Positions 16,747-26,121 of a stretch of DNA of 64,000 nt are shown here, piece after piece. The DNA is from Candidatus Nitrosotalea okcheonensis (GTDB taxonomy: Archaea; Thermoproteota; Nitrososphaeria; Nitrososphaerales; Nitrosopumilaceae): contig NZ_LT841358.1 of assembly GCF_900177045.1 (NCBI RefSeq), forward strand, positions 451,073 to 515,072, written 5' to 3'. The notes below the pieces were generated by a model. That model was given only the letters and a program-made list of their open reading frames with translations, searched no databases and was not told where the DNA came from. Made by a program: the position numbers and the translations under genes. The stretch's first letter is position 1. Each line of letters opens with the position of its first letter.

Positions 16747-17852
16747 ACTTCTAACACCAACACAGTTGATGATGTAGAACCCGCAGACATGTTGTGAACA
16801 AGTCCAGTTTGTGCACCATCCACCTGTCTTTTCCCTGCCTTACCACTTAGTTGTTGATGTATTTCTACAACTTGTGCTATTCCGGTTGCACCAAGTGGAT
16901 GCCCAGCTCCAATCAGTCCTCCCCTTGGGTTTACCTTTTTATTATTTGTATCATGTAAATCTCGTACAAGTTTTGATCCATGTCCATTTCTACAAAATCC
17001 CATGTCTTCCAGTTCTATGATTTCACATATGCTAAACGCATCATGAAGCTCAACAACATCGATATCACAGGCAGTCTTGTTAGACATACGATAAGCATCA
17101 CCAACCGCACTTTTTGTCGATTCCATGGATGCCAAATCATTATTCTTTGTAAAACTTGCAGAGATAGTCTTCTGACCAATACCTGATATCCAGATTGGCA
17201 TATCTGTAAATTTTTTCGCTTTTTCTTCCGAACAAACCAAGACAGATGCTGCACCATCACATGGCATCGAACAGTCAAGTAACCGTAAATTTTCAGTGAG
17301 GTTTTTAGAACGCATCACATCATCAAGTGAAAATGGTTTCTCAAAATATGCATGTGGATTATCCAACGCATTTCTGTGGTTTTTCACAGACACGTATGCC
17401 AGATCTTCAAGGGTGGTACCGTATTTTCTCATGTGTGCACTTGTGAACATGGACGACCAAAAAATTGGATGCCTATATTCGCCGCGTGACATGTCCCAGT
17501 TTAGAACAAGGCCTGGATTGTCTGATTTATCAGCACCTACAACAAGTGCAACATCTGCAAGCCCTGAGGACACATAGGCATATGCTGAAACCAGAGAGTT
17601 CGTACCTGAATTACATAGACTTTCAACAGAATGCGATATTCTTGGTTTGATTCCAGATAACTCGGATATGATGTTTGCAAGATAGTTGCGATTTGCGTTT
17701 GTAGATGTAAGTAGAACATCAATGTCATCTTGTTCTAGATTCCGTGTATTCTCAAAAATTGGCCTGATTGATGAGAGCATTAGGGATTCAAGCGGTTTTT
17801 CACTCTTGTTGAACTTGGTAATGCCTACTGCAACGATTGCCACTTTTTTCAT
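16743..17852 (-). CDS. Thiolase-family protein (SCP2/acetyl-CoA acetyltransferase-like)
   Basis: A 369-residue thiolase fold: nucleophile region SVESLCNSGTNSLVSAY (Cys expected to be acylated), VDVVELHDAFSICEI, and NPRGGLIGAGHPLGATG with the conserved histidine. The second-cysteine position of biosynthetic thiolases near the C-terminus reads HNMSAGSTSSTVLVL, without that Cys, which fits the SCP2-like archaeal subgroup. With DUF35 downstream it may make acetoacetyl-CoA or act on another acyl-CoA. Overlaps both neighbours by 4 bp, so translational coupling is likely. Confidence 0.88.
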   Translation of the reverse strand: MKKVAIVAVGITKFNKSEKPLESLMLSSIRPIFENTRNLEQDDIDVLLTSTNANRNYLANIISELSGIKPRISHSVESLCNSGTNSLVSAYAYVSSGLADVALVVGADKSDNPGLVLNWDMSRGEYRHPIFWSSMFTSAHMRKYGTTLEDLAYVSVKNHRNALDNPHAYFEKPFSLDDVMRSKNLTENLRLLDCSMPCDGAASVLVCSEEKAKKFTDMPIWISGIGQKTISASFTKNNDLASMESTKSAVGDAYRMSNKTACDIDVVELHDAFSICEIIELEDMGFCRNGHGSKLVRDLHDTNNKKVNPRGGLIGAGHPLGATGIAQVVEIHQQLSGKAGKRQVDGAQTGLVHNMSAGSTSSTVLVLEV

Positions 17853-18829
17853 TGCATATCCCTTGCAAGAGTCTTGACAAGAAGTTCAAAGGATTCTTTT
17901 ACGTTCTCTACAGGATTGAATTGAAGTATAGGCAAGTCTATCCCAGTTTCAACAAACTGAAGCATTTTTCGTCTTACATCCTCAGGCGTTCCGCATATTG
18001 AGAGAGAGTTTACCATATCATCCGTCACAAACACATGGTTTCCGTTGAGGCCGTTTTTTTTATATTCTTCAAATATTACATCTGTCGCTTTTTTGAATCC
18101 ATGTGATGCTAGAAATTGTCGATAAGCTGTTCCAACTGAAACATAAAATGCAATGGTTTTCTTGGCACGAGTAATTGATTTTTCATAATCATTAGAAACA
18201 CATGTTATTAATTGACATGTAACATCAATTTTTCTTTTGGATTGCATCATTTCAATTGTTCCTTTTAATTCATGAAGTGGCCGGAGATAAAAAATTACCC
18301 CGTCTGCAATATCCCAAGTGAGTTTTACCATCTCTGGGTTTATTGCTGCAAGGTAGATTGGTATTTTGGTTCTCCTAGGTTTGATCAAAAGACCAAAGTT
18401 CTTCAAGTGAAAAAATTTGCCGTCATATGATACTTTTTTACCTGACATGACAAGACGAATAACATCCACATATTCCCGCATCCTGTGTAGCGGATTCTCA
18501 AACTTAATGCCATGCCAATCCTCGACAATTGGTTTACTGCTTGTACCTAGTCCTAACATGAATCGCCCATTAGATATAACATCAAGAGTAACTGCAGACA
18601 TGGCTACCAATGCAGGACTACGGGAATAGATATTGATGATGGATGAGCCTAACTTTGGCTCGTTTGCAATGCCAGATACATGTGATAAAACAGAGCAACA
18701 ATCCATTCCCCATGTCTCAGGAATCCAAATGGAATCCGCGTGATATTTGCTCAATATTTTTGCACAATCAAAAATCTCTTCAACCGACAAGAGAGAGCCC
18801 AGACTAAACCCCAGTCTCATGTCACTCAC
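17849..18829 (-). CDS. LLM-class (F420-dependent type) oxidoreductase
   Basis: A 326-residue luciferase-like TIM barrel: MRLGFSLGSLLSVEEIFDCA, ADSIWIPETWGMD, LGSSIINIYSRSP, MLGLGTSSKPIVEDWHG, IPIYLAAINPEMVKL. The pattern matches archaeal 5,10-methylene-H4MPT reductase-like and other F420-using enzymes; the substrate is unknown. I give the GTG at 18829, whose GTGA overlaps the stop of the upstream gene; an ATG lies three codons later. Operon with the nucleotidyltransferase, thiolase and DUF35 gene. Confidence 0.88.
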   Translation of the reverse strand: MSDMRLGFSLGSLLSVEEIFDCAKILSKYHADSIWIPETWGMDCCSVLSHVSGIANEPKLGSSIINIYSRSPALVAMSAVTLDVISNGRFMLGLGTSSKPIVEDWHGIKFENPLHRMREYVDVIRLVMSGKKVSYDGKFFHLKNFGLLIKPRRTKIPIYLAAINPEMVKLTWDIADGVIFYLRPLHELKGTIEMMQSKRKIDVTCQLITCVSNDYEKSITRAKKTIAFYVSVGTAYRQFLASHGFKKATDVIFEEYKKNGLNGNHVFVTDDMVNSLSICGTPEDVRRKMLQFVETGIDLPILQFNPVENVKESFELLVKTLARDMQ

Positions 18830-19515
18830 CTAGAAAAAATGAATTTTTCATATTTGTTAGTTTTGATAAGCAATTCGCATTCTTCCATATCTTTGTAAGA
18901 ATCAACGGATTTCCAAAAAACTCTGTCATATTTTACTGCGTATAACATTCCAGATTGGGAAAGAAATGGAAATGTGGTGCTTTCAAGATTACCGTTTTTT
19001 GGTAGATGTTTTAAAATATCCGTATTCAGATAATATATGCCTGCATTCATCCAATAATCAGACATCTCAGGCTTTTCTTCAAATCGTTCAACTTTGGTTC
19101 CATTAAGATGAACAATTCCAAACGATGTTCTAAGTGGTATTACCGCAATAGAATTGGAATGAGTCTTTAGTTTGTTCAAGTCAATATCGGTCAAGATGTC
19201 CCCATTTATAACGAAAAAATTCTCGGCATCAATATACTTACTTGCTTTTTTTATTGCACCAGCAGTACCAAGTGGATCGGTTTCAATTGAATATTCCAAA
19301 TGTACTCCAAGGTTTTTGCTTTCCAAGTGTTTTATCACTTGATCTGCCTTGTAACCTGCACATACTATGATATCATTTATTCCGAATTTCTTGAAATAAT
19401 GTATTTGCCACTCAATAATTGGATAATTATAAATCGGTATCAAAGGTTTTGGCAGATAATCTGTCAGTGGTTTGAGTCGCTTACCAAATCCACCGGAAAG
19501 AAGTATTGCTTTCAT
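18826..19515 (-). CDS. NDP-sugar pyrophosphorylase-like nucleotidyltransferase
   Basis: Begins MKAILLSGGFGKRLKPLTDY with the signature GGxGxRLxPLT and PKPLIPI of sugar-1-phosphate nucleotidyltransferases, then VINGDILTDID for metal binding. About 229 residues, the catalytic domain only, without the left-handed beta-helix of bifunctional enzymes. It activates a sugar phosphate with NTP for glycan or cell-surface synthesis; the exact sugar is unknown. ATG 19515 is preferred over 19533 because it begins right at the fold's first strand. First gene of the four-gene operon. Confidence 0.9.
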   Translation of the reverse strand: MKAILLSGGFGKRLKPLTDYLPKPLIPIYNYPIIEWQIHYFKKFGINDIIVCAGYKADQVIKHLESKNLGVHLEYSIETDPLGTAGAIKKASKYIDAENFFVINGDILTDIDLNKLKTHSNSIAVIPLRTSFGIVHLNGTKVERFEEKPEMSDYWMNAGIYYLNTDILKHLPKNGNLESTTFPFLSQSGMLYAVKYDRVFWKSVDSYKDMEECELLIKTNKYEKFIFSR

Positions 19516-19581
19516 AAATAATGAATTCTTCAATTTGAATTAAAAGATTTGGAAAGTCTCACATCTGATATTCCAAAAAAT

Positions 19582-19722
19582 TCAAGAATTACTTGCAGGT
19601 TTTTCCTCAGTAAGATAATAATGTAATTCAGTATAACATTCTACACAATACTCATGGCCACCAGTATGTTCACAATCATGTGTTTTACTTACATCCTGAC
19701 CACATTTAGAACAATTTGCCAC
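19582..19722 (-). CDS. Small zinc-binding protein (46 aa)
   Basis: GTG start at 19722, reading MANCSKCGQDVSKTHDCEHT and later HEYCVECYTELHYYL. The two CxxC pairs plus His/Cys between can bind one zinc. No ATG lies in frame nearby. It sits alone between the nucleotidyltransferase and a membrane protein. Function unknown. Confidence 0.6.
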   Translation of the reverse strand: MANCSKCGQDVSKTHDCEHTGGHEYCVECYTELHYYLTEEKPASNS

Positions 19723-19795
19723 ATGGTTAATTGCATGGCCTTGTCTTTGAATATTTCTTTAGACACACACTAGCTTAATGACTACGCTGGGAAAT

Positions 19796-20173
19796 CTATG
19801 ATTTTCGTATTTTAATTGCGCCCAAAATGGCAATGATGATGCCTATCCCTAAAACGGCGCCCATTTCTCGAATAGCACGAGTGTCTTGAGACTGGGCACT
19901 CTGCATTGCAACGATTATTCCAGTGCCAGCAAGTATCAGCACACCACCAATTATTATTAGCATCCCTAGTTTTTTAGATGGTTCTTTCCTAGTTATGAAG
20001 AAAGATATTATCAGCATTGCTGACGGAATTATTCCAAAAATTGATCCTCTTACAGATACATCCATTGGGAGAAATCCCGTTTTACTGCCATTGGCCACAA
20101 TTACGTCTGCGCCATAGATGCAAAGCATCACTATGGATATAACTGCCATTGCAATTGCAACCTTTAGTTTCAC
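19796..20173 (-). CDS. Small membrane protein, four predicted TM helices
   Basis: A 125-residue hydrophobic protein: MKLKVAIAMAVISIVMLCIY (TM1), FGIIPSAMLIISFFI (TM2), LGMLIIIGGVLILAGTGIIVAM (TM3) and LGIGIIIAILGAIKI (TM4), with short loops and basic cytoplasmic ends (KIRKS). No catalytic motif. Function unknown; not obviously linked to its neighbours. Confidence 0.7.
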   Translation of the reverse strand: MKLKVAIAMAVISIVMLCIYGADVIVANGSKTGFLPMDVSVRGSIFGIIPSAMLIISFFITRKEPSKKLGMLIIIGGVLILAGTGIIVAMQSAQSQDTRAIREMGAVLGIGIIIAILGAIKIRKS

Positions 20174-20242
20174 AACTAGGCGTTTTTTTTTACAACTAAT
20201 AAACCTTAGATTAGAAAACCCAGAGACGCTAAATAATGGACA

Positions 20243-20935
20243 TCAATAAAATGTCTTGATAATGTTAATGATTACATCTCCATAAACAAGTTGGATGATA
20301 AACCCTCCTAAAATATAGATCATGTATGGAATTCCAGGTGTAACCCAAGTGTCCGGCGAAGAACAAAATTCTCCATTGTCCGCATTTTTTAATGCAAAGT
20401 CCAACTTGCGCATACCTCCTTCTCTTTTTTCGATGGAAAAACTAAATTTTGGATTTTTTGAACGATGTCCTATAAACATGGCAATTATTTTGTTTTTTCT
20501 GGTATCATTTTCAAAACCCTTGAAGATATCTTCATGTCTTAGTATTGAAATGATGTTTCTTGTTATGTTTGCTATCACTGGAATTATTGAAAGTAATACA
20601 GTGTTCAACAATGTAGTAAATGGATTCACCTGAGAGATAGAAAAGGTAGATTCAGGAGCAAGTGCGGCGAGAACAATCAGTGCAAAAGCATCCGCACCTC
20701 CAAAAAAACCAATGCGCCAAACAAATATTGCAATCGGTACTATGATTAGTGAAAATCCAACTGTGGTAAGAGAATTAAATATATTGGGCGTGAAAAATAA
20801 AAGGAATACTGCCAGTCCACCAAAGATCATCCATATCTTGTCGTCTATCTCTCGCTTTTTGATATCGGTGTATGATGCAATTCCTAACATTAGTAGTGCC
20901 ATTATAACTCGGATATCAGTTACATCAAGAGGCAT
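20243..20935 (-). CDS. flaK: Prepilin/prearchaellin peptidase (A24 family, FlaK/PibD-like)
   Basis: A 230-residue polytopic membrane aspartyl protease. The two catalytic aspartates are visible: Asp24 in SYTDIKKREI and Asp82 in FFGGADAF (the GxxD motif, here GGAD). It removes class III signal peptides after Gly in the [KR]G|xxxxE context, which the five archaellins of this window carry (RRG|VIGIE). It lies 27 kb from the archaellin cluster and no TGT-N13-ACA dyad is seen upstream, so it is probably not controlled with them. Other type IV pilins may also be substrates. Confidence 0.87.
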   Translation of the reverse strand: MPLDVTDIRVIMALLMLGIASYTDIKKREIDDKIWMIFGGLAVFLLFFTPNIFNSLTTVGFSLIIVPIAIFVWRIGFFGGADAFALIVLAALAPESTFSISQVNPFTTLLNTVLLSIIPVIANITRNIISILRHEDIFKGFENDTRKNKIIAMFIGHRSKNPKFSFSIEKREGGMRKLDFALKNADNGEFCSSPDTWVTPGIPYMIYILGGFIIQLVYGDVIINIIKTFY

Positions 20936-21731
20936 ACTAATGATGAGAAAGTTACATTCATCAATAAATTAAGATTTCTCAAATTTATTTACTGATATGC
21001 CTAATTATTTGGAATCATTTTCCAGTGAACATGATCAATCATATCAAGAATTAAACATCCGCATTGATATCGTCTTGCCGCATAATTCCATATGATGTAA
21101 AATGATGTCGTGTTTACTTTCGTATTTCATAATATTGTTCAAAGTAAGACGCAATCATTGGTTTCATCAGATATGGCAGATCATAAATCTAACATGTAAC
21201 TTATGACATTTCTACTAGTATTTGAAGACTGTAATATATTCAAAGTTTTTAATTTAATGATATGACATAATGAGACATTATTGTTTTCTCCAATGGACTC
21301 ATTGTGTATTACAACAATGACAAGATATTTCCTAAAATATGATAACTGGAATTGTTCGTACCATCTAAAATTTATTTTTAATAAAAATATTCTCAAGCAC
21401 GGCTTCTCTCCCTGTTTGCGTTTGTTTATTTTATACAAACAATTGCTCATATCACTGTATGATTCTACATCACTATGATGAATTTCCTCTCATTAACCAT
21501 GAATTATAAAACAATTGTCAATGGCATTAGACAAAAAAGGAATGTCGTGGGATCAATCTACTTATATACTTACAAAAGTAGAATCCGATCTACAATGTAT
21601 CAGAGTTCAGAACTCAAATCATATCAAACGGAGGGCAGTTCCATGCTTAAAATAGATAAAAATGCAGTATCCTCCTGTCTTTTTATGCATTATTTCGATC
21701 ATGAATTTTCTAGTTTTAGGAGTGTTTTGTT
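20936..21731. other. Long AT-rich gap without a convincing gene
   Basis: Nearly 800 bp with no supported CDS, tRNA or recognisable RNA. Short open frames (for example 21475-21735) are low complexity and lack family features. On the minus strand at 21001-21126 a startless frame reads WNYAARRYQCGCLILDMIDH and ends at a stop; it looks gene-like and might be a decayed fragment. The last ~100 bp should hold the promoter of the TrmB-like gene. Confidence 0.4.
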
Positions 21732-22544
21732 TTGAATACTGAAGAAGATCTATTTTCAACATTAAAGTACTTTGGTTTAGAAGGAGATGATGCCAAAATT
21801 TACTTGGGTTTGCTCCGAACTGGAGAGGTCACAGTTGGAAGCCTCTCTGCAAAACTAGATGTGGATAGAGGCAAGGCATATCGAGCACTTACAAAGTTAC
21901 GAAACCTAGGGTTGATTACAACTACGTTATCAAATCCTACAATTTGCAAGTCAGTAAATCCAGAAGAAGCATTCAAGGGCATAATACAGAAAAAGCAAGA
22001 CGAGATTACAACGATGGAAAAACTGTCAAAACAGGTTGTTGCCAATCTTGAAGAATTAAAACGCCCCACTCCAGACAATTCCATGTCATCATTTTCAATC
22101 ATACAGGGCAGATCTAATATTTATGCAAGAATTGGAAAATTGATAAACGAAGCAAGTGATGTTGTATATGTAGTAAGTACTGTAGAAGACATAATGAGGA
22201 TGTACCATACCGCAATACCTGAAAAGATAAAAGATTGTATCAAAAAAGGTGGAGAAGTCAGAATAATCACGGAAGTTGAAAACAAACAGGCGATCAGTTT
22301 GGTACAGAAACTTGGTGCAACTGATACCAGAGTAGGCAAGCTGCCATCTAAGGGAAGAATGGTTGCAGAAAAAGACAAACAGATTGTAATGTCTGGTTCA
22401 ATGAAAGGCACCATGGATCTAAATGATGATGCAGATTCCATAGTTCACACAAATTCTACAGAGATTGTAAACAACATCTTTAGTCTATGTGAGCATTTGT
22501 GGAAAAAATCAAAACCCATTGAAGTTGTATATCAATCCGCATAA
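21732..22544 (+). CDS. TrmB-like transcriptional regulator
   Basis: About 270 residues from a TTG start. The N-terminal winged helix-turn-helix (residues ~5-75: LKYFGLEGDDAKIYLGLLRT, VDRGKAYRALTKLRNLGLI) is typical of the archaeal TrmB family. A helical segment and a ligand-binding/dimer part similar to phospholipase-D-fold TrmB C-terminal domains follow (NIYARIGKLINEASDVVYVV, GGEVRIITEV). TrmB proteins sense sugars or other metabolites; the ligand is unknown here. It precedes the secreted protein at 22634. Confidence 0.87.
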   Translation: MNTEEDLFSTLKYFGLEGDDAKIYLGLLRTGEVTVGSLSAKLDVDRGKAYRALTKLRNLGLITTTLSNPTICKSVNPEEAFKGIIQKKQDEITTMEKLSKQVVANLEELKRPTPDNSMSSFSIIQGRSNIYARIGKLINEASDVVYVVSTVEDIMRMYHTAIPEKIKDCIKKGGEVRIITEVENKQAISLVQKLGATDTRVGKLPSKGRMVAEKDKQIVMSGSMKGTMDLNDDADSIVHTNSTEIVNNIFSLCEHLWKKSKPIEVVYQSA

Positions 22545-22633
22545 GGTTTTCCAGTTTAGTTTTAGAAGTTTAAATTTCGTTCAGATTAATCACACACCAT
22601 CTTATATCACATTTTAAGGTATTTTGCATAGCA

Positions 22634-25045
22634 TTGAGGACTATATTTCTAATTCTAATTATAATTTTCAGTGTTGGAATCATGAAATCGTATGCCGATA
22701 GTGATTACAGTTTCGGAGTAAGAATAATGCCTGATAAACTAATCGAGAATTCGGATGGAGTATTGCAAGTGTATGCCTTACATAGTGGCAACATATACCC
22801 TCAAAAAATTGAAAACATGGTATTTTCTTCGACGGATTCCTCAATCATACAGGTAATAGGAGTGGAATCTGGCGACAATTTCATTACAAATATTAAATTA
22901 AAGACAGTAGGACAGGGCAGTGCAAAAATTGAGATTGGTGCACCGGGTTTTGTCTCTCAAGAGGTTCCAATAACCGTGTACGGAAATCAAAATTATCCAG
23001 TGAAACTAGCTGTTCAATCAACCCCGTCAATTTTTTCAATTAATGGTCCACATACAGGATATTTTACAGTAGAACTGATAAATAATAATGGTTCACCTGC
23101 TACTGCAAAAAACGACATTCTTGTCAATCTGGATACAACAGATAGCAGGGTTGTAAAACTTGCAGACACCCATCTCTTGATAAAAGCAGGAGAGTATTAC
23201 GGAATAGAAAAATTTGAAGTAATGCAAATTGGAACTACACAAATATTTGCATCTGCCGACTCACTCCAGTCTTCAAGTGCTACCGTTACCGTTAATCAAA
23301 TAGGATCGCCCATAATACACATGTATGTATATCCTAAAAAGATCAACAATTATCAATCTTCGACATCTTATGCTATTGCGCAGTTGACAGATGCTTCTGG
23401 AAATCTTACTCCCGCAAAAAAAGACATTGTGATTCCAGTGAACATAAATAATCCCAATGCAATTTTGACAAATTCAAGTCCCATAATACAAAATGTAGAA
23501 GCAAATGCACCAATAATAATAAAGAAAGGGTCCTATTGGGGATATACAAACATCGCTGTCAGTGCAGGAGCAAATGGAACATACAATGTCTTATCATCGA
23601 CGCCAAATGGATATGTCAATTCCGGGCCAAGCCAGATAACTACATTTACAACTAAATTTTATGATGACAAATCAGCTAGAATAGATCTTTTACCAATATT
23701 AGCAACTGGAAAAGATGAATTGATTGGAGTTTTACATTTGGAAGACGAAAATGGAAATCCAATAATAGCAAGCCACGACATGCAGATAGAGATTGATTCG
23801 TCTGATGCAAATTCGCTTGCAGTTGATAATGTGATACTGAACAAAGGATCAGGTGTTGCACCAGTGTTTGCCAAGGTGGGTACCGCCATTCCCGTTTCAA
23901 TATCATTACACGTTGTAACATACAATGATCAGACTGTTAGTCCAGTAATTTCATTGCCAGCAAGTAACTCGCTCAAGGTACAGTCTTTGGTGCCAGAGAT
24001 ATTGAGCAACACAAACTTTCCGATTGCAGCATATCCTACAGACTCTACAGGTATGCCGGTTTACTTTACAAATGATTCTGCTCTAGAAGTAATACCTAAC
24101 AATTATTTTTCAGTCAAACAGACTATGATCCACAAAGGTGACTCGATAATCTTGGCAGATTCCAATTCTTTAAAATCTGGTACTTCGACTGTAAACATAC
24201 TTTCGGATAATAGTCAGACTTCCATTGCATTACAATCGTTCAGCAATTCACCTTCACAGGTGGTTTTGAATTACCCAAATCCAATTTTTATGGATATGCA
24301 AAATGCATTGGTAATCCAGATTTTGGATTCTAATGGAAAACCCGTATTTGCTCAAAAGGACATCACTCTAAAACTCATTTCAAGCAACAAAGATGTTTTA
24401 ACACTTCCTACAAACATCACAATTGCGAAAGGACAATACTATGCACCATTAGACGTAACTCCAAGTTCTACTGGAACATCACAGGTATCAGTATTTGCCA
24501 ATGATATGCCACTTTCTACTTATGTTATTAAGGTGGATAGCTTTTCTCCTACCCTTAGTCTAGAAGCTCCAAAATCCACCCTGCCTGGAGAATCATTAAT
24601 TGCGAACGTCACTGCACAATATCATGGATATCCACTAAAGAATATGATGATACAGTGGAAAACAAGTGGTGCCATTATCCAGAATAGCGATGCAGTGACA
24701 AATCAGAATGGAACCGCAAATATTGTCCTACTAGCAAATTCCAATAGTAGCACCATAAATCTAAATGTCAACGCAACTGGTTTAGGATATATTCCATCAC
24801 ATGCAAGTACACTGATAAACATTAATGGAACCAATGTATATGCGTCAGGTGTCAATGTAACGGCAGCAAAATTATCACCACTTGGAAACATCCAGGAAAA
24901 TTTGAAAACATTCAAAGTTGGAGGAATTGACACGCTACCAATAATGGTACTTGGCACAATTGTGATAAGCGGTATTTTAATCAAGAGAAAGAGTTTACCA
25001 TCATTTAAGAAAATGTCATCGCGCATAAACACGCAATCAAAATAA
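22634..25045 (+). CDS. Large cell-surface protein with Ig-like repeats and C-terminal membrane anchor
   Basis: An 803-residue exported protein. N-terminal signal peptide MRTIFLILIIIFSVGIMKSY from a TTG start; several beta-sandwich repeats (invasin/Ig-like, with recurring Thr/Ser-rich strands such as VNLDTTDSRVVKLADTHLLI and repeated GNP(I/V)xAxxD turns such as ASGNLTPAKKDIVIPV and SNGKPVFAQKDITLKL); C-terminal anchor LPIMVLGTIVISGILI followed by a basic tail. Likely an S-layer-associated or adhesion protein. It follows the TrmB regulator by 89 bp. No enzyme motif. Confidence 0.8.
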   Translation: MRTIFLILIIIFSVGIMKSYADSDYSFGVRIMPDKLIENSDGVLQVYALHSGNIYPQKIENMVFSSTDSSIIQVIGVESGDNFITNIKLKTVGQGSAKIEIGAPGFVSQEVPITVYGNQNYPVKLAVQSTPSIFSINGPHTGYFTVELINNNGSPATAKNDILVNLDTTDSRVVKLADTHLLIKAGEYYGIEKFEVMQIGTTQIFASADSLQSSSATVTVNQIGSPIIHMYVYPKKINNYQSSTSYAIAQLTDASGNLTPAKKDIVIPVNINNPNAILTNSSPIIQNVEANAPIIIKKGSYWGYTNIAVSAGANGTYNVLSSTPNGYVNSGPSQITTFTTKFYDDKSARIDLLPILATGKDELIGVLHLEDENGNPIIASHDMQIEIDSSDANSLAVDNVILNKGSGVAPVFAKVGTAIPVSISLHVVTYNDQTVSPVISLPASNSLKVQSLVPEILSNTNFPIAAYPTDSTGMPVYFTNDSALEVIPNNYFSVKQTMIHKGDSIILADSNSLKSGTSTVNILSDNSQTSIALQSFSNSPSQVVLNYPNPIFMDMQNALVIQILDSNGKPVFAQKDITLKLISSNKDVLTLPTNITIAKGQYYAPLDVTPSSTGTSQVSVFANDMPLSTYVIKVDSFSPTLSLEAPKSTLPGESLIANVTAQYHGYPLKNMMIQWKTSGAIIQNSDAVTNQNGTANIVLLANSNSSTINLNVNATGLGYIPSHASTLININGTNVYASGVNVTAAKLSPLGNIQENLKTFKVGGIDTLPIMVLGTIVISGILIKRKSLPSFKKMSSRINTQSK

Positions 25046-25219
25046 GACCGACCAAACACTAGATGTTTAAATTTTCAAAAACAATGTGTTCCAATAATTA
25101 AACCAAACACAAGTCTGTTCAATGCGAACATACTAAAAAATATCATTTCAAAGTTTTAATTAAGATTTGTGAAGCCTTACATTTATTTAAACAAACATTT
25201 CGCCTCAGGAGCATTTTAG

Positions 25220-26107
25220 ATGGTCAGGGGATTCTTAACCGATTTACATGACTTGATATATGATAAAATGAAAAATCACAATAAAAAAGAGTCAATACTT
25301 TTTTCTCCTTCCACATTGGGCAAGGATCTCAATCATTGTACAATTGAGGAGATTTTACCACACTTGTTGGTATGTTCATCAATGGCAACAATTGAAAGTA
25401 AGGAAAAAGTTTGGGTAGCAACATCCATGTTAGTACGCTTTCTTGCAACGCATACCAATAATTTGGTAGTGATGGAAAACGATACTCCAGTTGGAATGGT
25501 TGGAAGTAGAGAAGTTTTACAAGGCCTGTATTCAAACCCGAATCATGCTTTTTTTTCAGAACAGGCAGTAAACAACATAATGAACAGAGATTTAGAAATG
25601 GTATCAGCAAAAATGCGAGTTTATGATTTACTAAAAAGAATGAATGACATTAGAAGAGATTTTGCATTAGTGCAAACAACAGATGGTGAATTTTCAACAA
25701 TTTCAGCAAGACGACTACTAGAGGTTGGAATACTGTGTGACACAAGAATAAAAGTTGCAGACATACCATCAAAAAAAGTTGTTACTTTTCAAAAAGAGGA
25801 TAGCATAGGTTTTCTAATAGGTGAAATGTTAAGAAATAATACTGATGTTGTGATCTTGGAGAAAACACCATTATTTGTTACTCCGCAGATGATATTTGAA
25901 AAAATATCTGAATTAAACTATCTTGAGGATGTTGACGACTTTCTGGATTCTAAGGCAAGCATATTGAATTTGAAGAATGGTCGAATAATATCTGACAATA
26001 TCACAGTACCTGAGATGTGTAAGATAATGTTAGGAATGAAAAATGCATTTGTAATGACACAGAATAACGTATTGACTCCTTGGGATGTTATTACAACATT
26101 AGCATAG
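25220..26107 (+). CDS. CBS-domain protein (295 aa)
   Basis: Two or more CBS-type modules are likely: ATSMLVRFLATHTNNLVVME with GMVGSREVLQGL and MNRDLEMVSAKMRVYDLLKR form the first pair; SKKVVTFQKEDSIGFLIGEM with DVVILEKTPLFVTP a second, diverged pair. CBS domains bind adenosyl ligands and sense energy status. The first ~40 residues (LTDLHDLIYDKMKNHNKKES) are a variable head. A TATA-like ATTTATTTAA lies about 34 bp before the ATG. The metalloprotease-like gene starts 14 bp downstream, so the two are probably co-transcribed. Confidence 0.75.
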   Translation: MVRGFLTDLHDLIYDKMKNHNKKESILFSPSTLGKDLNHCTIEEILPHLLVCSSMATIESKEKVWVATSMLVRFLATHTNNLVVMENDTPVGMVGSREVLQGLYSNPNHAFFSEQAVNNIMNRDLEMVSAKMRVYDLLKRMNDIRRDFALVQTTDGEFSTISARRLLEVGILCDTRIKVADIPSKKVVTFQKEDSIGFLIGEMLRNNTDVVILEKTPLFVTPQMIFEKISELNYLEDVDDFLDSKASILNLKNGRIISDNITVPEMCKIMLGMKNAFVMTQNNVLTPWDVITTLA

Positions 26108-26121
26108 GAGAATGAGCAAAC

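Noticed and set aside
20936-21731. tRNA or other structured RNA in the longest gap
   Set aside because: No cloverleaf or conserved tRNA arm sequences were visible on either strand.
21475-21735. Open frame on the plus strand before the TrmB-like gene
   Set aside because: Low-complexity residues, no family features, and it overlaps the TrmB-like start.
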